A stretch of DNA of 64,000 bases from Streptomyces parvus (GTDB lineage: Bacteria; Actinomycetota; Actinomycetes; Streptomycetales; Streptomycetaceae). The position numbers were made by a program, and so were the translations under genes. How positions within the stretch are numbered: the first letter of the stretch is position 1; every line of letters begins with the position of its first letter. This document shows positions 57,411-64,000 of this stretch, one piece after another. A model generated the notes under the pieces. The model did not search any database. It had not been told where the DNA came from and worked only from the letters and a program-made list of their open reading frames with translations. The stretch lies in contig NZ_CP135079.1 of the NCBI RefSeq assembly GCF_032121415.1, positions 3,720,001 through 3,784,000 of the forward strand, read 5' to 3'.

Positions 57411-58037
57411 AGGGGGCAGCCTAATCCGTAGTGATGAACGTGTCGCAGGAGCAGGGGCCTCTCGGAGCGTTCCCGTACCAGACCGTGACATCCGGGCGGG
57501 TCGGAGACGCGGCACACCGTCTCGGAGCACGGCGCACCGTCCTCGCGTGGGCGCGCGCGGACATGGATGTGGGCGCGCTCGGAACACGGACGTGAGCGCA
57601 GAGGGCCCGGGTTTCCATTCGCCGGACAGACGGGCAGGCGTTGGCCTAAGCTGCTCTCAACTGTCACAGCAGTCCGGTTCCGTATCAAGCCCCCTGCCGC
57701 CCCATGCGCATCTTCTGGTCATTCTTCGCCCGGTCGATGTGTCACCGCACCGCCCTTCACGCACCCAGCGAGGCGCTCCCGAATTCGCCTCGTATGTCAC
57801 GAGAAGTCCGTTGCGACTTGAGTGCACTATCCCATTTTCATGGTGATAGTCGCGTATGTCCTCGGCTCACTCCCCTGGGTGATCTGCCGCATACGCATAG
57901 TCCGTTCGGACCATTCAAGATTGGGCCCGAAGGGGGTGTTGTGCTGTCCCCACCTTCCGTAACGTCCTCAACTGGCAGCGGTGAATATGCCGCTACCGCC
58001 GTGGGGGAGCCTCGATTCGGGAGAGGACGGCGCCGGC
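57411..58037. promoter_or_regulatory. long divergent region between PBP and wblA
   Basis: Six hundred bases with no supported gene. The promoter for PBP lies at its left end. A perfect 12-bp palindrome, GTCCG-TT-CGGAC (57900-57911), lies about 130 nt upstream of wblA. A long untranslated or operator-rich leader is typical of wblA, which responds to development and oxidative regulators. No site can be assigned by eye. Confidence 0.5.
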
Positions 58038-58388
58038 ATGGGCTGGGTAACCGACTGGAGTGCGCAGGCAGCCTGCCGCACTACCGATCCGGATGAACTG
58101 TTCGTACAAGGGGCAGCGCAGAACAGAGCCAAGGCGGTGTGCACCGGATGCCCGGTGCGGACCGAGTGCCTGGCCGATGCGCTGGACAATCGCGTCGAAT
58201 TCGGCGTGTGGGGCGGAATGACGGAGCGGGAGCGCCGCGCACTGCTGCGCCGTCGGCCGACCGTCACGTCCTGGCGCCGGCTGCTGGAGACCGCACGCAG
58301 CGAATACGAGCGGTCCACCGGCGTCCTGCCCGGAGTCATCGGGCTGGAGGACGAGGAACTGCACGAGACGTACGCCGCCGTCGGGTAG
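58038..58388 (+). CDS. wblA: WhiB-family regulator WblA
   Basis: A 116-residue [4Fe-4S] transcription factor that globally controls development and represses antibiotic production in Streptomyces. The four Cys are in AACRTTDPDELFVQG, AVCTGCPVRTEC; the GVWGG turn and basic TERERRALLRRR segment follow. MGWVTDWSAQAACR at the N-terminus and the position next to a PBP and two ArsA genes mark it as WblA. ATG 58038 has GAGAGGA upstream; GTG 57981 would add 19 residues. Confidence 0.95.
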   Translation: MGWVTDWSAQAACRTTDPDELFVQGAAQNRAKAVCTGCPVRTECLADALDNRVEFGVWGGMTERERRALLRRRPTVTSWRRLLETARSEYERSTGVLPGVIGLEDEELHETYAAVG

Positions 58389-58419
58389 CGCGTCGGCCGC
58401 GCCGCACGGCGCGCCGGCT

Positions 58420-59901
58420 CTACGCCGCTCCGGCAGGGGCCGGGGCGGAACCGTCCGCCAGCAGGTCGCCGATGGCCCGGAGGCCGTCCAGGTCGTGTAC
58501 GTCGCCGGGCAGCGCTTCGACGGCCGTCACCGGGACCTCCGGGTGGAGCACGGTGAAGCGGTCGCGGGTGCGGTTCTCGCGGGCGACGACCTGCATGCGC
58601 TCGGCGTGCAGGCGCAGGAGACCCGCCGTCAGTTCCTCGATGCTGATGACGTCGGTCGCGTCGGTGTCCGACGCGCCGGCCGCGTCCACCACATGGGCGG
58701 CGTCGGCGGTGTCCCCCTCAGGGGCGGTCGCGGCGTGCGCGATGTTCTCGTGGGGCGGCTCGTTCTCCGTCGGGTCCTGGTGCTCGGCTGAGGTCTGCGG
58801 ACCGGACGCCTGCCCGGCCTCGGGGGAGAGGGGCGGCTCGGTCGTTCCGGAAGCGGTGACCGCCGGGTCGGGGGTTCCCCGGTCACCAAGGCCAGCTTTC
58901 CCGGCCCCCTGATCCACAATGCGGGCGTCGTCAAGATTTTCTGCGGCGGCCAGCGCCTGGTCCGCGGAGAGCCGTGAAGCCTCGCTGCCGTGCACGCGGT
59001 TGAGGACCAGACCGGCCAGCGGCATGTCCTCGGCGGCCAGCCGCTCCACGAAGTAGGCGGCCTCGCGCAGCGCGTCCTGCTCCGGCGTCGCGACCACGAG
59101 GAAAGCCGTGCCGGGCGCCTGGAGCAGCTTGTACGTGGCGTCCGCCCGGCTGCGGAAACCGCCGAACATGGTGTCCATCGCGGCGACGAACGTCTGGACG
59201 TCCCGCAGGAACTGGCCCCCGAGCAGCTTGCCCAGCGTGCCGCTCATCATCGACATGCCGACGTTGAGGAACTTCATCCCGGCCCGGCCGCCCACCTTCG
59301 CGGGCGCCATCAGCAGCCGGATGAACTTCCCGTCGAGGAAGGACCCCAGCCGCTTCGGCGCGTCCAGGAAGTCCAGCGCGGAGCGCGAGGGCGGGGTGTC
59401 GACGATGATCAGGTCCCACTCGTCGCGTGCCCGCAGCTGCCCGAGCTTCTCCATCGCCATGTACTCCTGCGTACCGGCGAACCCGGCCGACAGGGACTGG
59501 TAGAAGGGGTTCTCCAGGATGGCCCTGGCCCGCTCGGCGTCCGCATGCGCCTCGACGGTCTCGTCGAAGGTGCGCTTCATGTCGAGCATCATGGCGTGCA
59601 GTTCGCCGTCGCCTTCGATGCCGTCGACCCGGCGGGGCACGTTGTCCAGCTGGTCGATGCCCATGGACTGGGCGAGCCGGCGGGCCGGGTCGATGGTGAG
59701 GACGACGACCTTCCGGCCGCGCTCGGCGGCCCGTACGCCGAGGGCCGCGGCGGTCGTGGTCTTGCCGACGCCGCCGGAGCCGCAGCAGACGACGATCCGG
59801 ATGTCCGGGTCGTCCAGCAGCGCGTCGGTGTCCAGCCCGGCCGCGGCCGTAGCGTCCGTCTCCGGCCCGCCTTCGGCCGCCGTGTCCGTGTCCGCGCTCA
59901 T
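58420..59901 (-). CDS. ArsA/Get3-like ATPase, long form
   Basis: A 493-residue P-loop ATPase of the ArsA group. The deviant Walker A is VVCCGSGGVGKTTTAAALG, switch I is VLTIDPARRLAQSMG, and switch II is DLIIVDTPPSRSALDFLDAP. Between about residues 335 and 420 lies a low-complexity acidic insert (PPLSPEAGQASGPQTSAEHQ, NEPPHENIAHAATAPEGDTA) not needed for the ATPase fold. It overlaps the second ArsA-like gene by 4 nt. No arsenite pump is present, so it is not an arsenic exporter subunit. It may target membrane proteins, or regulate WblA-linked development. Confidence 0.88.
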   Translation of the reverse strand: MSADTDTAAEGGPETDATAAAGLDTDALLDDPDIRIVVCCGSGGVGKTTTAAALGVRAAERGRKVVVLTIDPARRLAQSMGIDQLDNVPRRVDGIEGDGELHAMMLDMKRTFDETVEAHADAERARAILENPFYQSLSAGFAGTQEYMAMEKLGQLRARDEWDLIIVDTPPSRSALDFLDAPKRLGSFLDGKFIRLLMAPAKVGGRAGMKFLNVGMSMMSGTLGKLLGGQFLRDVQTFVAAMDTMFGGFRSRADATYKLLQAPGTAFLVVATPEQDALREAAYFVERLAAEDMPLAGLVLNRVHGSEASRLSADQALAAAENLDDARIVDQGAGKAGLGDRGTPDPAVTASGTTEPPLSPEAGQASGPQTSAEHQDPTENEPPHENIAHAATAPEGDTADAAHVVDAAGASDTDATDVISIEELTAGLLRLHAERMQVVARENRTRDRFTVLHPEVPVTAVEALPGDVHDLDGLRAIGDLLADGSAPAPAGAA

Positions 59902-60872
59902 GCGTCCCCCTCTTCCCCCGCGCCCTGCTTACGGAGCTCCGTGGCCAGGTCGTGCAGCGCGGCGAGGTCCACCCCGTCGCCCATCAGCGGCAGCTCCGCC
60001 GTCGGCAGGCCGAGACCGGCCAGCACCGCGCGCTGCTCCCGCTCCAGACCGACCCGCTCCGCGTGCTCGGCCGCCTGCGCGACCAGCGGACGTACGAGGG
60101 CGGCGGAACCGGTCACTCCGGCCCGGGTCAGCGCTTTGGCGATCTCCTTGCGGCGCCCGCCCGCCGCGGTGCGCAGGGCGTCCTCGTCCAGCAGATGCGG
60201 GCGGACCATGTTCACGAAGACGCTGCCCACGGGCAGTTCGGCGGCGCGCAGCTCGGCGATGCCGTCCGCGGTCTCCTGGACCGGCATCTCCTCCAGGAGG
60301 GTCACCAGGTGGACCGCGGTCTGCGGGGACTTCAGGACCCGCATCACGGCCTGGGCCTGGTTGTGTATCGGGCCGATCTTCGCCAGTCCGGCCACCTCGT
60401 CGTTGACGTTGAGGAAGCGGGTGATCCGGCCGGTCGGCGGGGCGTCCATGATCACGTGGTCGTAGACGAACCGGCCCCGCTTGTCCTTGCGGCGTACGGC
60501 TTCGCACGCCTTGCCGGTCAGCAGGACGTCCCGGACGCCGGGCGCGATGGTGGTGGCGAAGTCGATCGCGCCGAGCTTCTTCAGGGCACGGCCGGCGCTG
60601 CCGAGTTTGTAGAACATCTGGAGGTAGTCGAGGAGCGCGCGTTCGGCGTCGATCGCCAGCGCGTGCACCTCGCCGCCGCCCGGCGCGACGGCGATCCTGC
60701 GCTCCTCGTAGGGGAGCGCGTCGGAACCGAAGAGCTGGGCGATGCCCTGCCTGCCCTCGACCTCGACGAGGAGGGTGCGCCTGCCCTCGGTCGCGAGGGC
60801 GAGCGCGAGGGCGGCGGCCACCGTGGTCTTACCGGTACCGCCCTTGCCGCTGACGACCTGGAACCTGCTCAC
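59898..60872 (-). CDS. ArsA/Get3-like ATPase, short form
   Basis: A 324-residue ATPase with deviant Walker A FQVVSGKGGTGKTTVAAALA, LLVEVEGRQGIAQLFGSDAL and switch II VIMDAPPTGRITRFLNVND. It begins at GTG 60872 and is translationally coupled (ATGA) to the long form, so the two may form a heterodimer, as the two halves of classical ArsA do. The pair is conserved beside wblA in streptomycetes. The role is unknown. Confidence 0.9.
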   Translation of the reverse strand: MSRFQVVSGKGGTGKTTVAAALALALATEGRRTLLVEVEGRQGIAQLFGSDALPYEERRIAVAPGGGEVHALAIDAERALLDYLQMFYKLGSAGRALKKLGAIDFATTIAPGVRDVLLTGKACEAVRRKDKRGRFVYDHVIMDAPPTGRITRFLNVNDEVAGLAKIGPIHNQAQAVMRVLKSPQTAVHLVTLLEEMPVQETADGIAELRAAELPVGSVFVNMVRPHLLDEDALRTAAGGRRKEIAKALTRAGVTGSAALVRPLVAQAAEHAERVGLEREQRAVLAGLGLPTAELPLMGDGVDLAALHDLATELRKQGAGEEGDA

Positions 60873-60944
60873 GTATTCGAGCCTAACCAGTCCTGCCCCG
60901 GCCTACGCACGGGACCGTACGTGCCAGGCGTTACAGTCGGGCCC

Positions 60945-61103
60945 ATGACCAAGTGGGAATACGCGACCGTGCCCCTTCTCGTGCACGCGACCAAGCAGAT
61001 TCTGGACACCTGGGGCGAGGACGGCTGGGAGCTGGTCCAGGTCGTTCCCGGCCCGAACAACCCCGAGCAGCTCGTGGCCTACCTGAAGCGGGAGAAGGCG
61101 TAG
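60945..61103 (+). CDS. DUF4177 small protein
   Basis: A 52-residue protein, MTKWEYATVPLLVHATKQIL, DTWGEDGWELVQVVPGPNNP, then YLKREKA. This matches DUF4177, a family of tiny beta-alpha proteins. The stop codon TAG shares its G with the RidA start (TAGTG), so the two are translationally coupled. It is divergent from the ArsA pair. Function is unknown. Confidence 0.9.
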   Translation: MTKWEYATVPLLVHATKQILDTWGEDGWELVQVVPGPNNPEQLVAYLKREKA

Positions 61104-61573
61104 TGGCGGGCGCCGTCGAGTCGCGCCTCGCCGAGCTGGGTCTGACCCTGCCCGCCGTCGTGCCGCCGCTGGCCTCGTACCAGCCGGCCGTGCAGTCGGG
61201 GGTGTACGTGTACACCTCGGGCCAGCTGCCGATGGTGGACGGCAAACTCGCCGTCACCGGCAAGGTCGGCGCCGAGGTCACGCCGGACGAGGCGAAGGAG
61301 CTCGCGAAGACGTGCGCGCTCAACGCGCTCGCCGCCGTGAAGTCGGTCGCCGGTGACCTGGACCGGATCAAGCGCGTCGTGAAGGTCGTGGGCTTCGTCG
61401 CCTCGGCCTCCGACTTCACCGGCCAGCCCGCCGTGATCAACGGCGCCAGCGAGCTGCTGGGCGCGGTCCTCGGCGACAAGGGCGTGCACGCCCGCAGCGC
61501 CGTGGGCGTCGCCGTGCTGCCGCTGGACGCACCGGTCGAGGTCGAGGTCCAGGTGGAGCTCGACGAGGCCTGA
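61103..61573 (+). CDS. RidA family protein
   Basis: A 156-residue member of the YjgF/YER057c/UK114 group, which hydrolyses reactive enamines/imines from PLP enzymes. The sequence has YQPAVQSGVYVYTSGQLPMV, DEAKELAKTCALNALAAVKS and VKVVGFVASASDFTGQPAVI. It appears to lack the usual catalytic Arg of RidA proper (R in the RSAVGVAVLPLDAPVEVEV stretch may serve). GTG 61103 with GGAGAAGG upstream. It is coupled to DUF4177. Confidence 0.9.
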   Translation: MAGAVESRLAELGLTLPAVVPPLASYQPAVQSGVYVYTSGQLPMVDGKLAVTGKVGAEVTPDEAKELAKTCALNALAAVKSVAGDLDRIKRVVKVVGFVASASDFTGQPAVINGASELLGAVLGDKGVHARSAVGVAVLPLDAPVEVEVQVELDEA

Positions 61574-61761
61574 GGACCCGTTCCCGTACGTTTCCGATCC
61601 CGCCCGGTCCCCGCGACCGGGCGGGATCGCGTGTGTACGGGGGCCACGACGGGCGGATCGCGTGTGTACGGGGCATGGCGGGCGTGTACGGGGCAAGTCG
61701 GGTCGCCGTGATGCTCAGGGAGCCTCTCGAACATCGGCGCGGTTCCGGATAGCCTCCGGCC

Positions 61762-62658
61762 ATGTCCCAAGGTCAGTGGTACCCCCCGGAATGGCCCGAC
61801 CGGATCAGGGCCCTCGCCGCCGGTGAGCTGACGGCCGTGACGCCCCGGCGGGCGGCCACGGTGATGCTGCTCCGCGACCGTGGGCCGCAGGCGCCGACGC
61901 CCGGCCCCGTCGTGCACATGCTGCGCCGCCGTACGTCGATGGCGTTCGCCGGAGGCGCGTACGCCTATCCGGGTGGCGGTGTCGATCCGCGGGACGACGA
62001 CCGGCTGATCGGGTGGGCCGGGCCCCCGTTGGAGCAGTGGGCCGACCGGCTCGGCGTGGCGACGGTCACCGAGGCGCAGGCCGTCGTCTGCGCGGCGGTG
62101 CGCGAGACGTTCGAGGAGGCGGGCGTCCTGCTCGCCGGGCCGACCGCGACGACCGTGGTCGGCGACACGACCGGGGACGACTGGGAGGCCGACCGGGAGG
62201 CGCTGGTCGCCCGGGACCTGTCCTTCGCGGAGTTCCTGGACCGGCGCGGCCTGGTGCTGCGCTCGGACCTGCTGGGCGCCTGGGCGCGGTGGATCACCCC
62301 GGAGTTCGAACCGCGCCGCTACGACACCTGGTTCTTCGTCGCCGCGCTCCCCGAGGGGCAGCGCACCCGGGACGTCTCCACCGAGGCCGACCGTACGGTG
62401 TGGATCGCCCCGGCGGAGGCCGCCCGCCGCTACGACGCGGGCGAGCTGCTGATGATGCCGCCCACCGTGACCACGCTGCGGGCCCTCGCGCCGTACAGGA
62501 CGGCAGAGGAGGCCCTGGAGGCCGCCGACGTGCAGGACATGGCCCCGGTCCTCGCGCAGGCCCGGCTGGAGGGCGACGAGCTGGTGCTGACCTGGCCGGG
62601 ACACGACGAGTTCACCAAACACGTGCCCACGGCGGGCGGGGGAGGCGGTGCCGCATGA
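61762..62658 (+). CDS. Nudix hydrolase
   Basis: A 298-residue Nudix protein. The Nudix box is split: AYPGGGVDPRDDDR carries the leading Gly, and the core AAVRETFEEAGVLLAGP has the REx2EE motif that binds Mg2+, with an insertion between. This pattern occurs in NUDT19-type acyl-CoA diphosphatases. WITPEFEPRRYDTWFFVAAL is a second family landmark. ATG 61762 starts MSQGQWYPPE. It overlaps the next gene by 4 nt. Confidence 0.9.
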   Translation: MSQGQWYPPEWPDRIRALAAGELTAVTPRRAATVMLLRDRGPQAPTPGPVVHMLRRRTSMAFAGGAYAYPGGGVDPRDDDRLIGWAGPPLEQWADRLGVATVTEAQAVVCAAVRETFEEAGVLLAGPTATTVVGDTTGDDWEADREALVARDLSFAEFLDRRGLVLRSDLLGAWARWITPEFEPRRYDTWFFVAALPEGQRTRDVSTEADRTVWIAPAEAARRYDAGELLMMPPTVTTLRALAPYRTAEEALEAADVQDMAPVLAQARLEGDELVLTWPGHDEFTKHVPTAGGGGGAA

Positions 62659-63491
62659 CCGACGCAGCCGCCCTGCCCGGACAGCCGCGCGGAACCGTGG
62701 TCTCCGGGCCCGCGACCGCCCGTACGGTCAACGTCCTCGCGCCCAACCCGTCCGCGATGACGCTCGACGGGACGAACACCTGGGTCGTGGCCGAGCCCGA
62801 CTCCGAGCTCGCCGTCGTCATCGATCCCGGGCCGCTCGACGACGTACACCTGCGGGCCGTGATCGAGGCGGTGGAGCGGTCCGGGCGGCGCGTGGGCCTC
62901 ACGCTGCTCACCCATGGGCACCCCGACCACGCGGAGGGCGCGGGCCGCTTCGCGGAGCTGACGGGGACGAAGGTACGGGCCCTGGACGCGGCGCTGCGGC
63001 TGGGCGACGAGGGCCTCGCGGCGGGCGACGTGATCACCACCGGCGGCCTGGAGCTGCGCGTGGTGCCGACGCCGGGGCACACCGCGGACTCGCTCTCGTT
63101 CCACCTGCCCGCCGACCGGGCGGTGCTGACGGGCGACACGGTCCTCGGCCGCGGTACGACGGTGGTCGCGCACCCGGACGGGCGGCTCGGCGACTACCTG
63201 GACTCGCTGCGGCGGCTGCGGTCGCTGACGGTGGACGACGGCGTCCGCACGGTGCTGCCGGGCCACGGGCCGGTGCTGGATGACGCGCAGGGGGCGGTGG
63301 AGTTCTACCTGGCCCACCGCGCCGGCCGGCTCGCCCAGGTGGAGACGGCGGTGGAGGCCGGGCACCGTACGCCGTCGGATGTGGTGGCGGCGGTCTACGC
63401 CGACGTGGACCGCTCCCTGTGGCCGGCCGCCGAGCTGTCGGTCCGGGCGCAGCTGGAATACCTGACCGAGCACGGGCTGATCCAGGGCTGA
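62655..63491 (+). CDS. MBL-fold metallohydrolase (LACTB2-like)
   Basis: A 278-residue metallo-beta-lactamase-fold enzyme. The zinc motif is LLTHGHPDHAEGAGRF, with further ligands in VPTPGHTADSLSFHL, LTGDTVLGRGTTVV and VLPGHGPVLDDAQ. The winged-helix C-terminal domain (AAELSVRAQLEYLTEHGLIQ) and GTNTWVV N-terminus are typical of LACTB2-like RNases/hydrolases. ATGA overlap couples it to the Nudix gene; the two may process nucleotide or CoA compounds together. Confidence 0.92.
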   Translation: MTDAAALPGQPRGTVVSGPATARTVNVLAPNPSAMTLDGTNTWVVAEPDSELAVVIDPGPLDDVHLRAVIEAVERSGRRVGLTLLTHGHPDHAEGAGRFAELTGTKVRALDAALRLGDEGLAAGDVITTGGLELRVVPTPGHTADSLSFHLPADRAVLTGDTVLGRGTTVVAHPDGRLGDYLDSLRRLRSLTVDDGVRTVLPGHGPVLDDAQGAVEFYLAHRAGRLAQVETAVEAGHRTPSDVVAAVYADVDRSLWPAAELSVRAQLEYLTEHGLIQG

Positions 63492-63529
63492 GCCCTGGAT
63501 CAGCGCCGGGGCGCCCTCGGGGCGCCCCG
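63481..63529. terminator. tandem hairpins between the MBL gene and crp
   Basis: TCCAGGGC-tga-GCCCTGGA (63481-63499) forms a hairpin whose loop is the MBL stop codon itself. It is followed by CGGGGCGCC (63507-63515) / GGCGCCCCG (63521-63529). The pair terminates converging transcripts. Confidence 0.8.
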
Positions 63530-63539
63530 AGGACGCGTC

Positions 63540-64000
63540 TCAGCGCGAGCGCTTCGCCAGCCGCTCGACGTCCAGCAGGATGACCGCGCGGGCCTCCAGG
63601 CGCAGCCAGCCGCGCCCCGCGAAGTCCGCGAGCGCCTTGTTGACCGTCTCGCGGGAGGCGCCGACCAGCTGGGCCAGCTCCTCCTGGGTGAGGTCGTGCA
63701 CGACGTGGATGCCTTCCTCGGACTGGACGCCGAAGCGGCGCGACAGGTCCAGGAGGGCGCGGGCGACACGGCCCGGCACATCGGAGAAGACCAGGTCGGA
63801 CATCTGGTCGTTGGTCTTGCGCAGCCGTCGGGCGACCGCGCGCAGCAGCGCGGTGGCCACCTCGGGCCGGGCGTTCAGCCAGGGCTGCAGGTCGCCGTGG
63901 CCGAGGCCGAGGAGCTTGACCTCGGTCAGCGCGGAGGCGGTCGCCGTACGGGGGCCCGGGTCGAAGAGCGACAGCTCCCCGATCAGCTCGCCGGGGCCGA
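63540..64000 (-). CDS. crp: Crp/Fnr-family transcriptional regulator (5' end outside window)
   Basis: The C-terminal 153 residues of a cAMP-receptor-type regulator. At the window edge GPGELIGELSLFDPGPRTAT is the phosphate-binding cassette of the cyclic-nucleotide domain. WLNARPEVATALLRAVARRL is the dimer helix. The winged helix is LTQEELAQLVGASRETVNKA, LADFAGRGWLRLEARAVILL. It ends LAKRSR. The gene matches Streptomyces Crp, a global regulator of germination and antibiotic production. The N-terminus lies beyond base 64000. Confidence 0.9.
   Translation of the reverse strand, partial: GPGELIGELSLFDPGPRTATASALTEVKLLGLGHGDLQPWLNARPEVATALLRAVARRLRKTNDQMSDLVFSDVPGRVARALLDLSRRFGVQSEEGIHVVHDLTQEELAQLVGASRETVNKALADFAGRGWLRLEARAVILLDVERLAKRSR

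Noticed and set aside
58420..60872. An arsenic-resistance operon, given the ArsA-like genes and the arsC remnant
   Set aside because: The ArsA-like genes are 10 kb from the arsC fragment, lack a pump (ArsB/Acr3) and regulator, and sit in a conserved wblA neighbourhood.

Overview
The window is a very GC-rich, densely coding chromosomal segment of a Streptomyces (or close relative). The evidence is strong third-position GC, many GTG and TTG starts, wblA, a DUF397/XRE-DUF5753 pair, paired ArsA-like ATPases beside wblA, chitinase promoters with DasR-type sites, and a TTA codon in an accessory gene. Most of it looks like conserved core chromosome. The main accessory stretch is about 48.7-52.6 kb, with smaller accessory patches at 19.4-25.0 kb and 47.4-48.7 kb.

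Left part (1-19.4 kb): a MalY/PatB-type PLP enzyme cut by the window edge; a 14-helix drug exporter; DUF3151; a tryptophan-catabolic operon (tryptophan dioxygenase, kynureninase, an alpha/beta hydrolase that is probably the formamidase); an NmrA-type oxidoreductase; a two-component system; a cytochrome P450; a frameshifted small membrane gene; DUF1876; a diacylglycerol-kinase-fold protein lacking the usual catalytic motif; purA; two tandem GH19 chitinases with DasR-like operators; a second DnaN-like clamp; and a PucR regulator with two C-terminal HTH domains.

Middle (19.4-48 kb): TetR, DUF397 and a frameshifted XRE/DUF5753 gene; a TTA-containing hypothetical gene; a paired SMR exporter with palindromic operators that also resemble the promoter of a nearby marR gene; a TetR/MFS divergon; a Ser/Thr kinase; a marR/DJ-1 operon divergent from a class III aminotransferase; GntR; a SLATT-type membrane protein; ybaB, recR and DUF5063; ask-asd (aspartate pathway); an RNA polymerase sigma factor translationally coupled to a membrane protein that may be its anti-sigma; SURF1; an S9 peptidase; a methyltransferase; a SnoaL-like protein; a secreted SGNH esterase; and a decayed DUF899 gene.

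Accessory hot spot (48-52.6 kb): a streptothricin/nourseothricin-type acetyltransferase with a repeat-expanded loop, a 3' remnant of arsC, then a 3.5-kb remnant of an integrative element inserted in tRNA-Pro(CGG). The element is bounded by a 67-bp direct repeat with one mismatch (49036-49102 and 52484-52550). It holds two hypothetical genes, a decayed DUF5753 regulator, an RsbW-like ATPase gene running into an integrase fragment, and its own copy of the tRNA terminator.

Right part (52.6-64 kb): a Pr6Pr membrane protein, a metallophosphoesterase, YqeY, a bifunctional penicillin-binding protein, wblA, two ArsA-like ATPases, DUF4177, RidA, Nudix, a metallo-beta-lactamase-fold protein, and a Crp-type regulator cut by the right edge.

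Several genes carry apparent single-base frameshifts (near 10950, at 21879-21880 and near 47400). These could be true decay or sequence errors and should be checked against raw reads. All family assignments were made by eye from the sequence, without database searches.
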